64,000 nucleotides of DNA from Leptoclinus maculatus (GCA_032191485.1 JAVDOI010000010.1:2534161-2598160), one strand, 5' to 3'; positions 49,276-62,411 are shown, numbered from the stretch's first letter. The notes: generated by a model not told the origin, from the sequence alone. Numbers and translations are program-made.

Positions 49276-51023
49276 GTGCGAGTCTCTTTTGGCACCGCAT
49301 CTTTCAGCGCGATAGATTTCCCTGCCAGTGAGTATAGCACCTCTGAAAAGCCTTTAGTGAAAGCCCAGAGAAATGAGCTCACAGCATTGTAATACATGTG
49401 TCATCTAAGGAAAGGAAGCGATCTGAGAGAGTAACAACACTTCACGTCTGAGCGTTCAGTGCTGGATACAATCTCTCCTGAGAAGTGATCCCGAAAGCGC
49501 ACACATTAACACAGAAGGACGTTTTATGGTTTATTAGCCTCAACAGCAACTGTTGTTGTGGCCGTGAGCACAGCACTTACTACTAAGTGCCCCTTACGGG
49601 GACGTTTGGCAGCCAATAGTAGAAGACACGTAAATACACGTGAATATGAGGCAATGCATATATTCCAACATTGCATTGGTTCTACCCGTCTTTGAGCTAG
49701 AGGGATGAACACCATCTCCCACATGATATTCCCTCATTTGGTGTTTTGATGATGTCCAAAATCTGCCACATCAGGTTTTCACTTTAATTTGTTATAGCTA
49801 TGTGTCACATCCAGGTGAGTTGCATGTTTTCTGTGCGTGTGAGAGAAAGTAAACTGCAAGCCAGTGGAAGTCTTTACATTTTTCGTCACATTGGTATTGT
49901 TCTTCGTGCTATCAATCATTCGGTGATCTCATATATATTGTCCCTTGACAGCTTTAAACAAAAAAGAAACAAAAACATGATCAGAGAGTTGCTGATATTC
50001 CAGGTCAGATTGTATCAACACGAGGGCTTTTAAAGGACCATTCCGCCGCTTTTTAAACATGACATTAGGTCATTTGCCATGAATTGTCATCAGGGTTAAT
50101 TTGAGTTGGGCTGTGAAACGTCAAGCCTGTGGGAGGGTGTAAATAAATACATTGAGTTGCATTATGGGAAATCGTTTTTGGAGCTTGACCATTCAGGAAC
50201 TAAAAGTCAGGATATCTTCTATTCTTCTTGTGCTTCTGCTGCATTGACTTTGACCAGTCTTTAATAAACGTGTCTTTTGCCCCGTAAAGAACAAGTCACA
50301 AGCGAAACATAAATAATAAATAACTCATTGTACAAAACACTGGAGTCACTTGGAACTATTCCGTTAGATGACAGTGAGACACATGAAAAAAGGGCATTGG
50401 CTACTGTAAATCACTAATGCTTTATTCACTTACTAACGGGCTGTTGTAGAGATGCATTTACGACATTGACGGAGCCGTAAAACTGCCTGACATAAGCCTC
50501 ACCCTTTTGAATTACTCATCGCACTTGAATCAATACAGTGATGACTCAAATCGGGAGCAAAGCGCAGTTTGTGAGATACCACGTCAGAATAAATAAGAGC
50601 AACAGATCCGATACACATCCTAATTTGTCCAGAGGCTTTTCATTACACCGGCACCTGCACACGCCTCTGCACAAACAAAACTAACCAAAAAAACATCACA
50701 TCATTCATCCAGTAACTCCAGAGCGACGGTGCAGATAGTGGAGGAGGGAGGCGGTGTTTTGCAGTCAAACCGCACGAGCGCTGCTGCGAGTCGGCAGCCG
50801 GCGATATACTCTCATCTTGCACACACGCGCACACACACACACGCGCACATCGCATCGCGGCGGCGCTGTGCCTCGCGCAGGACGCCTCATGATAAGAGAC
50901 CTGTTACACGCTGTATATGTGACGGCCCGGTCCTCCTCCATCGATTAATCAGCGGGCTTTGGACTCGCTGCTCCCGCGAGGAGTCTCTCGGATCGGGGTG
51001 TCTGCGATTAGGATATTGCGACA

Positions 51024-53433
51024 ATGGTGAAGGACAAGGCCGAGGACCGGACGCTTCAGTATCAGCAAACTTTGGTGAGTTTCGGATGAGGTCATAGCAA
51101 GATGTCTTGTAGGGGCGTCATGGATGCCTTTTTGGCCGGAGGATGGAGACGCAGCTGCCGGTTGCTCAACTGTGTCCTGTATATGAGGACGGGGGGGCAG
51201 CTTTTTATTTTTATTTCAAGGAATATTCCCTTGTTGGCTGATTGCACTGCCTTTTTTTTGCCCTGCTTTCCCTCAAGTGGCTGCAGTGCTCTCCCTTCAG
51301 TTACCTCGATCCACAGGTGTTGCATCACTCTCAGCCTCTGTCTGCCTTTAATTCATTCTTATCAATTTAGATTTCACCAAACCATGTCAGATTAATTTGT
51401 TCAGCTTGAAGAGATGCAAGCATGGCTATCTGTGATTACTTTATGTGTGGCCTAATGGGTCATTATTAAGATGTTAATATCTTATGCAATATATAAGATT
51501 AGAGCCTCGCTCGAGCTCTAATGTATTTCACTCACGTCCTCTGTCTCCCTTATATCTCCCTTATATCTCCCGCAGATCTGGTCCCTCCCCGTGCCCCCTC
51601 ATGTATTCCTCTGTCGTCCTTCCTGTTTATTTGTGCGGCCTCCTTTCAGCTTGTGAACAAAAAGTGCTTCTATATATGAATTGCTTCATGCACCAGTTTT
51701 ACCCGCTTATGTGTGGACAGTGAAACCCTGGAGCACTCCGCGCAGGGACATCTAGATAAAAGGGACAGACAGACCAGTGCATTAAAGTGATAGGTCTGTG
51801 ACTGCAGTTATCTGTTATCTTCCTTTCCCCTGCTTCTTTTTTGTGTCCACTTATTTTCACATGTGCATCTGTCAGTCTTCGTGCAGATGTGTTGGGCCCA
51901 AGTGGTACAGAGGTGCTTTTTCTTCACGGCTCTTTTGTCTGTGGGAAGATCGATGCCGTGCTGTGTGTCTCAGTGCAAAGATCGATAGTAATGTAAGATG
52001 GCAGTCAGAGTCTCTGAGGATTGGACCGTGCCGTCTGCCCCCCCCTCTCTCTCTCTCTCTCCGTTGACCGTAGCACTCAGATCGATGGCTTTATCACTCA
52101 TACCTGCAGTCATTAACCCTAAAATAGATGCACGCATGTTTCTGCACATGCAAGCGTTTGTGCAGCTTGTGTCCCGATACTTTCTCAGTACAAAGTGACA
52201 GCGCTATTTGTCAAATACCTTTCCTCTGGTTAAACAAAGCACCTGTGTTTACCTCTTAGAAAACTGAATGACATGCACAGATATGAACCACACACTAAAA
52301 TCAGATAAGTGACGGCTCACAGAGCTTATTTGCCTGCTGCAGTCTTAAATTGGATTCTAATGTTGACAAAAGGATCCCCTGCTTTATTGTTTGCCATCAG
52401 CAAGATTCAGAGGATTTTCAGTCATGTGGTTGCTTGAATCTTTTGGCAGCACAGAAGCACTGGTGCTGTATAGCAGGACTAAGCAGATAGAGAAAAATAG
52501 AGATCTGTCTGATAACTTCTCCACAAGGACGCGGCACCGAAATGTCATCTCCAAGTTCACAGCTCCTGCACAAAAAAATTGCCAATTCCCTCAAGTAGTT
52601 ATACATTTCTGGCAATAGTCTTTTTATAGAATCAGCAGCTGATTGACTGTTTAACGTGTTAAAGACAATTGAACAACAAATAACCATTTCATCTATGCCT
52701 GCTGGAGCTTTACAATCAATGCGCATTGCTCTGACAGTCAATTAAGATAATATGTGGTGGGCATCATAAACTCATCATATAAATGAGCTGAACGGCTGGA
52801 TTTAATTACATTACAAATGGCCATGATTACGTTTCCCTTTGTGCGAAATCAACCCCTAAAGCAAACAATTACTTGATATGTAAATAATACCCATTCATAT
52901 ATTCTGCACAGCAGCACTGATGCTGTATTTCCGTCCACTGCACCAAATGGATTTCGAGGATTTTTCTTAGAAAGCATCCCCCACTAACCTCTCTGAACTT
53001 ACTATCCAAAGGGAATAGTGAAACAGAGAATAAACAAGCTATTTATAACCATCAAGATATTTGTAAATAAATAAATAAACAGGCAGCAAGCTGTTATTTT
53101 CCAGGAGAGACCCTTTGAGCAGTTGGAAAGCGACCAGGGTCATGGTGCATGGGTCACTGGCTTCTACAACTGCTGTCAAGTGCTGTGCATGCTGTGACAG
53201 CAGGCCTGTGCCTGTCTGCCTCCCCGGCGTCCCCGTGGGATGGAGCAGGTAAAGTGGACAAGACGCGGATCAGAGACTGAAAAGGAAAGAGAAAGGCAGG
53301 GTGTGGTGACTTGGTGTCAAAGTGTTGCAGCCTTCTATCTGAATTCTTTTCAGAAGCTCTTTTCAGAGGTGTGTGGGAGGGTCTGCGTGTGTTTGCTCTC
53401 ATCAAAAACGTGGGCAAGTTTGCTCCATAGGTC

Positions 53434-53471
<38 letters not shown>

Positions 53472-56400
53472 GCGGGTACGCACCGTGTACCCGCCTACAC
53501 ACAGACGTGCTTGTGTGGTAAATCTCTGTCGGAGCAGATGTTAGAGACGGCAGGTTCATGTCCTTCCAGCAGCGGGAAGCTTGAGGATTTGGCTGCCGCA
53601 GGGATCAAAGTCATGATCCACCTGAAGAGGAAAAGCAGCCACCCCATACCTCCTCTCACTCCCCCACCACCACCACCACCACCACCACCACCCCGCCTCC
53701 CCACAGGGCACTGCAGCATAAAGCCTGCCGGCCTTTCTGAATGTACGTGTGTGTGTGTGTGTGTTCAGTTTCTGAGCAACCTGCTGCACTGACTTTTAAG
53801 ACACGCCACTGAGAAGATCCACTTCTCACCCTTTCGTACCTCTTGTCCATTTGTCTGGGGATGATGAATATTTAAAGCAACGGGGCCGCAAAAAAAAAGA
53901 AAAAGATGAATAAAAAAATGTGCATATAGTGGCTCAGGAGAAGAGAACTTATCTTACTTAACTGAACTCATCAATTTTGATCTCCAGCTACAAAAAGAAA
54001 TGTGGATGGATACAACACAGTATTGAGACTGCACACATACTTGTATATTTGCATGCTGCTAGTTTGCACTGTGCAGCATGCGGACACAGATTGTCTCCAT
54101 AACAGCAGTGAGCAAGCAGTCTTCTCCACACAGAACTGGACTGTGAGATCTGTTGCCTCCCTCTTCTCTTCTGTATTGTTTGGTGAAATGTGCCGCAGAC
54201 CGGTTGGGTTGTTAAATACGAGCATGCCGTTTGCGGTTTACTTCCGTCGCTTTTAAGGATTTCCGTGTTTTGTAATTGAACGGCGTCACCGTACAGCTCG
54301 TGGCCATTTGGTGCAGCTGTGATGAGAAGCTTTATGAAGGATACTTTGAATAGAACTGAAATAGAAATTCATACACGTCTCTGTTGTATCGCCGCATCTC
54401 TCGCTCTCTCCGTCTGTCACTGTCACACACACACACACGCACACAAAAGCGCTGTCTCTTCATCAAGGGGTTCTGGTTCCTCATAGTCAGCATTCTGTCC
54501 GTTGCTCACACACAAAAGCTGGCTTGAGTCCATTTCAGCTCCTGTCACTTGCGAATAGTTCCCTCACCTGCAGGCCACTGAACCAGCCACAGCAGAGACT
54601 GCAGACAAGAAAAAAACAATCCATCTCAATTAATTTGACTGATAAAATAGACCCAGCTCATTGTACTGACTGTAATGTACTGTAGAGGCTGTACTCACCA
54701 ACCGAAGAGCTAACTGACAAGATACACTATACTCTGTTGTAAAGGTGTAGGGCCTAATCATTTGAAATAACAAACATTAGTTGATGACCCAAAATTAATT
54801 AGTATTATTTTGAAATAAACAAAAGTGGAAGAAGAGATCCCTGACTTGTCCTTGTCCCTTGTCCTATTATTACTGAATATTAGTAGTGTTTGGGATGCAT
54901 ATAAGCAGCCTTTTAATGCTGCAGTTGGTCCATGTGGATTTCATTTGAACTACTTGATACACAGTCGGGTAGTTTATTCTGTAACAATGCATCATATTTA
55001 GTTAAATTACCGTATGTTTTGTATGTAAAAGTAACTAGTTGGCTATATCTGACTGAAAGGACTACAACTATTATTTATTCTTGATTTAAAAAAAAAAAGA
55101 TCAAATTTAGCTACATAATGGCAGGAGTGAAAAATGCTCATCGCAACTACCCGGAGCCTAGTCTTCTTTAGTCTTCTATCCTATAAGACAAATACAAGCA
55201 GAAAATTCTTCCATTTGAAAAGCTAGAACCAGAGAAGTATTCTAACGATTGATCAATTATGAAGATGGGTGCAGATTCATGTACTGTTGATCGACTTATT
55301 GATTAATCGCTTACTTGGTTTCAGATATTCTGTCAAATATTATGTGATGGAGTAAGAAGTTTATGCTTTGTTCTGGAACGAGGAAAATATATGCAGGGTG
55401 TCCGCTAACCGCAGAGTTGGCGGTTTTTGATGTCGACATGACCTTGAGCAAAGACGCCGTTGAATCCAATTTCTCCTGATGGAAGGGAAGCGGCTGCCAT
55501 CGGTATGCGCAAAGCAGCATAAAATGTAAACAACGATGTCACTCAAAATTTGCACTTTAGTACTTTAAATTCCAGTACTTAAATCTCGCGTACTAAAAGT
55601 GTAAATGTTGCCATTTTCTATACATGGTGTTTGCATGGTTTGTGTTCACAAAGCCAGACTTTCAGTGTGTTTATTTCCCTGTTCTGACTCATTTGAAACC
55701 TGTCGCAAACGTAATCTTCGTGGATCCGTGTCATGACGTCCGTAAAAAACAACCAGCTCCTCCCTTCAAGTCTGTTTCTGACAAGACGTCAGCAGCTTGA
55801 TCCTTCAGTCTCAGTGACATCACCCTCTCCCAACCCCCCCCCCCCCCCCCCCCCCCCCATCCTTTGTGCTGCCTCACACTTATATGATCAGAGTGTGTGT
55901 TGGTGTATTTCTTTTTTTTTTTACTGGGTGCACATGGTTTGCTCGACAGCATCACGGTTTTTCATGTTTATTTCACTGTGTGTGTGTGTGTGTGTGAGAG
56001 CACTGACTCATAACTATTCTAAAAGCATCCCAGCTACCTATATTAATGTAAACGTAGACTGCGGGATGAGTCAAATGTGTCACTTCCCCCTCTAATTCAA
56101 TTTTCAACGTTGTCCTTTGGAGTCTTCATGGCTCAGATTAGCCCCGAGTGCTTTAGTCCTCCTGTTGCTCCCCTGGTCTCATCAATACACACTCAGCACA
56201 CGTTTAGTGTAATTGTGTTGTTTAGTTAGAGTTTAAGTGTGTGATACATACATCTTTCTCTCTGCAGTCAGGGGCTTAAAGTCTTATGAATATTTATTAG
56301 TAAAAAAAGGCAACACGGATGAGAGTTTTAGATGTTCAAGCCTTCTTCGTTTTAAGAGTGTCAAATATTTGCCCTTGCTGTCTCCTTACAATGAATAAAT

Positions 56401-59400
56401 TATCCTACAGTGCCTTGGGAGTAGCTGAATAATAACAAACTTTGTTTTCATTTTATCTCTTCTGTCGTGCGAGGCTTTGCACACGGTCCGACTGAGAAAG
56501 GCGTCAAAGTGAGTGATGTGGCAGTAAAGTGGGGGGTCTGACGCAGTGGAAAGTGGGCGGACTAGTGGTGCTCTCTGCGGTTTTTTGCTGGAAGGCTCTC
56601 ATCGGGTAGGTAGGTGAACTTGTGCAGTAAGTAGTGCTGCAGAGGGACGTGTAATTGCTCTCGGAGAGCTGGTAGTGATGAGGGTGCTGCCATTGTTAGT
56701 AATGTAGAAGTGTGTGTGTGTGCAACACAGCCAGTCCGGTACCGGATGTGATATCTCAGGAACGCCGGGAGGGAATTTCATTACGTCCCACACAAACGTC
56801 CACCTGGACTCAAGTATGAACTGATTAGAATTTGGCAGTCATAGGTCACCGTTACCTCACGAAACACGTTTTGGTCCGTAAGTCAAGAATTCATGTGGTA
56901 ATTATTTCCCACAAATGTCTCAAAGGATAAAATGATGAAGTGATGACATTTTGGATGTAAACTGCTACTTGACGGGTTGGCCCTGAGGCAACGAAGCCTC
57001 GAGGGAGTAATTCTAGTTTTGTGAGATATCTGATGGCATACGTGGGGCTCTGTTGACCAAATTCACAATATTAATGCATATTTTTGTTTTATCTCAGCAG
57101 AGATGGTCATCGCCTCGTATTCTCAAAATATCTGGACTGAACAAAAGCTGCATCTCTGAGTGGTAAAGGTGCTGCAAAAGAGTCACAGGCTGCAGTTTCT
57201 CACCAGATACAAAGTCAGTACTTTTTCTCATTTGTTTCCAGGCGGCAACTATGAGAATTGCAGGTGACTCATTCACGATAGCTGCTGTAGCTCCACTCCG
57301 CTCAAAACTTCCTCTCCTTTTTGACCCAATTTGGAAAGTCTGGATTGTCCAATTTAATTAGTTAGATGAATGCGAGTTGGATTATTATTATCTTTCATCT
57401 TTTTTACACCGAACTGGAACTCTTCTCTCTCTGTAGGCATTTTGGTCTCTGACAAACCAGTCAATATGCAACCTGTGGGAGGCCGGAGTTGAACCGGTGT
57501 AGAGCGTTGTGATGTGGGAGGTAAACTGACTAATGTAGATGCAGAAGTTGATCGCGTGGGAGGCGAACTGGTTACAGATAACAGCCTATTTAACCCACAT
57601 GGTCCCACCTGGTGCTCCCCCAGGGGGCCGCGCTCCAGATGGCCAGTGATTGCTTTCACACAAGCCAAAGAAAGAATCACCAACAGGCCCCGTTTATACT
57701 CCCAGTGGGCGTTTGTCTAGTGTTGGTGGGTTTGTGTGCCTCTATGCTGTGTGAAAATGTGTTTGCCAACACACAAGATTCAGTAAGCAAAATTTTAATA
57801 TCCTAGTGTAGTGATAAAATAGACCAGATAAGCCTGTTACTTTCTTCCATGCATTAAGTCATTGGTCAAGATCTTTAGAAGTTGACCGATGTAGGCCACT
57901 TCATTTAGGAAACAGCCATGTTGATTCTCTTCTGGCAAAGAACCGTCTTCATTTTTTGTTTTTTTAGATTCTGTGTAGATACCTTTTTCCAACTGTGTGC
58001 AAAATGTTTTTTCTGTATCAAAAATAAAACCACATCACTGGTTTAGTTCTGGCTGGGGGCCTTTGTTGAATGCTCTTTCACTTTGTTTCTGCATCTCAAC
58101 TGTTACTCTCCAGTAAAAGGAAAAAGCAAAACATAATTACTTGAAATTACAAATTGCACATTTGAATGCCTTACTGAGTTTTAGAATTTACACCAAACAC
58201 TGATGTGAAGGTTGAGTCCCTCAAAGCTGGAATACTAAGTTTCACTGCAGCTTAAAACCCAACAGAATCCACCTCAATAGCTCTAAATGCAGACAGAAGG
58301 CTTATTCATAATTTTTCAGAGGACTCTGAATTTTTAACACGGGGTGATTTTTAAATACGATGGTGTTGAAGAGCCCAGTTTCACCTGAATGCTGTTAGTT
58401 TTCACCGACTAATTTGCTTAATTCTAGTATTTAGCATGCAAACCACACACTGACAAACTACACATCCACCAGTTTGCTTTTAATTGACAGCATTTTCTAA
58501 CCAGTGGCAAAACTAATTTACATTTCACTCCACTGACATGTATATGCATGTCCACACATCAGCAGTCAAGTGTTTGTCAGCTGGCACCCATTCCTCTATG
58601 GTTCTCTCACCAACACACGAGGCCATGCCGTCAGATGATGATGTATAGCTACGATTTGGCTTAAATGCTTCCCGGCAGGTTGCAGGTTAAAGCGGATGGA
58701 GACGAGCAACCACCGACAGCGCGGCCGGTCTCACGGCTCGTCAGTCAGAAGCTATACTGCCGCTCGGCTTTCCCTCTGCACCTCCTGTGCATGCGAGCAG
58801 AAAGAGAGAGTCTGGAGGAGTCGTGACGCCCATCTCAATGAGGGGTGAGGGGGTGGACGGGTTGGAGTGGGACAAAGAGGGAGGGGGTGGGCAGCGCAGT
58901 AGAGGAGAGATGTTGCAAGTTGTAGCATACAGAGAACCCTAAAGGGCCTGTTATGAAAAAATAAAGAGGGGGGACAGGAAGGAGACTAGCAGTGAGCCTG
59001 AAAGAGTTGTGATGCTCAGCTTAATGTGGCATGCTGGAGAGATCGGTGCTTGAAAAGGTAAAGAGATTTACCTCATGCTGTAAAACTAGTTTAGTGTAAG
59101 TGCAACATTTCCCCAACACCTCTCAGCTTCAACCGCTTTTACATTTCTCATCACTGGCTCTGTATTATAGAGTCACATTTGAGTTCTATTATAAACTTGC
59201 AGTTCATGCAACCTTGCGATTGCTCAGCACAAATCAAGAAGGGTTGCATTACATGCTCGTCTGTACTGCCTCTGAACAAGAGCTACCTCAGCAAAAAGAA
59301 AAGAGAATGTATAGTGAGTGACCTTCAATTAACAACTCAACACCAAATTGTAAGCATGATGTTTTATTGAAAGTCGCCAGTGGAATCATTGCTTAGATTT

Positions 59401-62216
59401 GGCATTTGTAGCTCATGTCCTCTACTTAGTCAGGATCACCTCTCCGCTTGAGACCAGAGCCCTCCGATTGGAGGAAACTTTCCTCTCTGCAGCTCTTCCT
59501 GCAAGAGAAGGATGGAAAGTGCAGCCGTCAATAGATGAGTCAAGTTTATAAGCTGACAAATGGCAATTGTGATACATAATTGGTCAAGCCAAAATATATT
59601 TTTTCAACCCCCCAAATTTACAATTCATAGAGTTTAACTGTAGTCCAGGATCGTGGCGCCAATTACTTATTTAGCAGCCTGTCATGGTTTAATGAAGCTT
59701 ATAGTAAGAACACTGAATTGCAACACATTGATTAAGTAACTCCAGATTGTCAAACAATCCATAAACTTTAAAAACACGAGATCACAATTTGTTAGTCGAG
59801 GTACTCACGTTGACGGTGGCATGACTGTTCACATGCGTATGTGCTGCTGGGATAACACACTTCTGCAGAACAATGGAGGAACAGCTGGAAAAATTGGAAA
59901 GTTTCAAATTGTTAAGGAATTCAGACACTTTAAAAAAAAAAAAAAAATTGACTGTCATCATCATCAGGCCATGAATTACTGTACCGTGTCTCTCTGAGGG
60001 GAAAAGTCACTTTGATCCACAAACGTGAACATCCTAACAATAAAACGCTTGTGGTGCGTTGGGTAAGTGAGCCCAGAGGAGCCGTCCACAGGCACCATGG
60101 TGGTCAGGTAACGGTCATCCTGGTTGGGACACCTGGAGCCAACGAGAGCTCATGTTGAACACAGAATTTAAAAACAGAAATTTACACAATCATTTCAGGA
60201 AAGCCTATTTTCATATATATACCCGTCGAGCAGAAGATCCCACTGTGGCATGCTCTGAGGATTGGGGCTGGAGGTGGCCCAGCAGTGCTCCAGGTTCAGG
60301 AAGAGGTTTGGGTCAGAGCGCTCCAGGATGTTCACCTCAACGTAGACGGGTTCCCTCAGCACTTTGGTGACTGGGTAGTCGGCTTGATTGTAGAAGGAGC
60401 TGTACGCTGCGTTTTCTGCAAGCGAGACACATCAGTTTTAGTATGGCAAAAAAAATGATGCAATAGCCAACATCGTTGCAAGGCTGTCGTGCCGCTCACC
60501 CTCCACACATCCCTTTGTGACACACTGTCCGTTGCCCAGTCTGAGCTCCACTCTGAGGACTCCGGCAGCAGCAACGGGCACAGGTGGAGGAACACCAGTC
60601 ACCTCCATGACAAGAGCCTCCACTCCTGCGTCAGAATACCGACACTGAAACAATAACCTGTTGGGGGGGGAGAGAGCAGAGGACTTTTACCTCTCAGGAA
60701 CCCTCAGAACCACAAAACTAAATTATATCCATTTTGTACAAACTCACTCAAAATGGCTGTCCCTGGTGATAGATCCTCTGGGTCCAACTCCCACTTCATA
60801 TGAGGAAGACATGTGGTTCTCGTACACTACATAACCTTCTTCGTCCTGCAAGAGACAAAAACATGGCAGACATGTGGTTTCAAGCAGATTTCTCATTTTA
60901 AGCTGAATCTCTGGGTTTTGAGCATATTGGTCCAGGGGAAAGACATTCATGTTGGGCATTCCCCCATTTCATATTGTGAAAAGTTATTTAGTGTCAAGAC
61001 TTCCACCATGTTGAACTGATCACATATGAGCTAAAGCACGGAACAACTACCTTGAATGTCGTGCCACATGCAGTCACAGGGAACTGAAAGATGGCAAAAG
61101 CAGCGGTGAAGTCTACAGGGGAGCAGGAGGGGCCGTTGGTCTCGAGCAGGCTGACTGACTCCACGTCTATTTTGGGCACAGTGGCATCTCGAGCCACGAC
61201 CACCACAAACTGGCCATCCCTGGTACACTGCACAGTCACTAGATGAGGGGGACAAGCACATGGGTGAATTTGTTAGTTGCAGCAGATATTTCACACTCAC
61301 CATGCAGCATTTGTTTCAGAGGCACTAGAACAGCAGCAGAGTGCACACTTACCTGCGTTCCCGTAGTAGCAATGGTGCCCATCAAAACAGCAGTTTAAGT
61401 TCTCGCAGAGCTCGGCGGTGGTGTCCGGAGCCCCACACTGGATCTTGTCTCCCTGCTCAACCTGGCACTTCTCTAAGGGAGCTGCAGGTGGAGGGATGTT
61501 CGGCTGTTGCTGAGCAGGTAGAGCAGCTGGATGTTTCTGCAGAGGCATTGACCAGTAACCCTGGGCAGTAACATCACAAGCCAAAAGAGCAACCACGCTA
61601 AACAGGCACTTGAAAAACTCCATTGCTGTATCAGTAACTCAACACTGCACCAAAGCTGCAATATAGTCACCTAGAGCTCTGACGCAGACTTTATACCTGA
61701 TTGATCATGTGTTGTTCGCTGAGAACTCCGCCTCTCATCGTTAGGAGTCAACTGTGTGGCAGCCCTGCAGAGTTAATCAGCTGGGAGCTGACAGGTGAAG
61801 CTTATTGTCTGAGAAGAAGTCATTACAGGGGGGGGGGGGGGGAGCTGTGAGTTGCAGGCAGTGATTTTTCTGACACCTGTATACTCTGAATTTGAACATT
61901 AGTGTGTTTAAACAAGATGACTATCTTCACCTAACCCAACACTGTATTTCTTTCACTGCCTCCCACTTGCGCCGACCGTATAAAAGCTGTCTTTTTCTGT
62001 CTTTTTCTGTCTTTTTCTGTCTTTTTCTGTCTTTTTCGCGCACGCAGATGTACGGGCGGTACACCCAGGAGCTGGGTGTGTATGCCAAGGAGGAAGCGGC
62101 CCGCCTACGGGACGGAGGAGTGCGGGGCGGCGGAGGACTGCGGAGGAACACCAGTGTTCGCAGTCGGGCTGCAGAGCTGCTGGAGTACGAGAAGGACCCC
62201 TGTGCAAAGTGCCATT
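51024..62216 (+). CDS. clcn2: Chloride voltage-gated channel 2, first two coding exons (3' cut by window edge)
   Basis: Exon 1, 51024-51074 (17 codons, MVKDKAEDRTLQYQQTL), joins exon 2, 62048-62216, in phase 0 across an 11-kb intron. Exon 2 ends in phase 1 at GTAAGT. The 73 residues match the ClC-2 N-terminus: the LQYxQTLMYGRYTQ block, then KEEAARLR, a Gly/Arg-rich stretch, and ELLEYEKDPCAKC. This is the cytosolic region that carries the ClC-2 gating 'ball'. ClC-2 is a hyperpolarisation- and swelling-activated plasma membrane chloride channel. The membrane helices (from CxxC..HKF onward in the family) should follow beyond base 64000; none was found in 62217-64000. CLCN2 adjoins THPO in human 3q27, as here. 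Which teleost copy (a, b or c) is not resolved. Confidence 0.93.
53435..53469. repeat. (TG)n microsatellite
   Basis: Uninterrupted TG run of about 35 bases, running directly into the inverted repeat at 53463-53503. Confidence 0.95.
53463..53503. repeat. Perfect 17-bp inverted repeat with 7-base loop
   Basis: Arm TGTGTGTAGGCGGGTAC (53463-53479) pairs exactly with 53487-53503 around the loop GCACCGT. Confidence 0.9.
53665..53692. repeat. (CCA)n trinucleotide repeat
   Basis: About nine CAC/ACC units within a proline-coding-looking but unassigned frame. Confidence 0.9.
55834..55858. repeat. Poly-C tract
   Basis: About 25 consecutive C in clcn2 intron 1. Confidence 0.95.
59363..59368 (-). terminator. 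Poly(A) signal AATAAA, ZP gene
   Basis: TTTATT on the given strand is AATAAA on the minus strand, only about 55 bases after the ZP stop codon, so the 3' UTR is very short, as in many egg-coat genes. Confidence 0.65.
59422..61623 (-). CDS. zp4: Zona pellucida sperm-binding protein 4-like (ZPB/choriogenin type) with trefoil and ZP domains
   Basis: Eight exons on the minus strand, 61353-61623, 61051-61238, 60748-60845, 60500-60657, 60223-60415, 59985-60132, 59809-59884 and 59422-59498, total 1209 bases and 402 residues with all phases agreeing. A signal peptide (MEFFKCLFSVVALLACDVTA) precedes a short Pro/Gln stretch. A P-type trefoil domain follows (about 52-90, CQVEQGDKIQC..LCENLNCCFDG..CYYG). 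A full ZP domain runs from VTVQCTRDGQFVVVVARD to the Cys-rich VCYPSSTYACEQSC. Next comes a convertase site RQRR, then a short tail without a membrane segment. The trefoil-plus-ZP order defines ZP1/ZP4. Fish members are secreted egg-envelope (chorion) proteins made in ovary or liver and cross-linked after fertilisation. The whole gene, with its own TATA box and poly(A) signal, lies antisense inside clcn2 intron 1. Confidence 0.93.
61690..61695 (-). promoter_or_regulatory. TATA box of the ZP gene
   Basis: Minus-strand TATAAA (in GGTATAAAG) lies 67 bases before the ZP ATG, implying a leader of about 35-40 bases. E-box-type CAGCTG (61778-61783) and CAGGTG (61792-61797) sit about 85-100 bases further up, where FIGLA-type sites are expected in oocyte ZP genes. 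Confidence 0.7.
61828..61842. repeat. Poly-G tract upstream of the ZP gene
   Basis: About 15 consecutive G, roughly 140 bases above the ZP TATA box. Confidence 0.9.
61987..62036. repeat. 10-bp minisatellite forming the clcn2 exon 2 polypyrimidine tract
   Basis: Five perfect copies of CTGTCTTTTT run up to 11 bases before the clcn2 exon 2 acceptor (ACGCAG|ATGTAC at 62047/62048). They supply nearly all pyrimidines of that splice site. Confidence 0.95.
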
Positions 62217-62355
62217 GTAAGTGGTGAATCGCACGACGAGCCCCGAATCTTTCAGAGTGTGATTGCAGGGACAACGTGTGCAGGGGGTTGTAGTGCTCAT
62301 GTTGCGAAGGTCAGACTACAGCAGTGTTCAATGCACATAAACAAAGTGGGTCTGA

Positions 62356-62411
62356 TGTGCGTGTGCGTGTGCGTGTGCGTGTGCGTGCGTGTGTGTGTGT
62401 GTGTGCGTGTG

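Larger units (their letters stand above)
51075..59360. other. clcn2 intron 1, part without a recognised gene
   Basis: No exon recognised on either strand. It holds several microsatellites (TG at 53435-53469, CCA at 53665-53692, poly-C at 55834-55858, GT near 55977-55996) and a perfect hairpin at 53463-53503. Confidence 0.6.

Noticed and set aside
61927..62300. Two 115-codon minus-strand frames over clcn2 exon 2
   Set aside because: They are shadows of the clcn2 exon and of the CTGTCTTTTT minisatellite.
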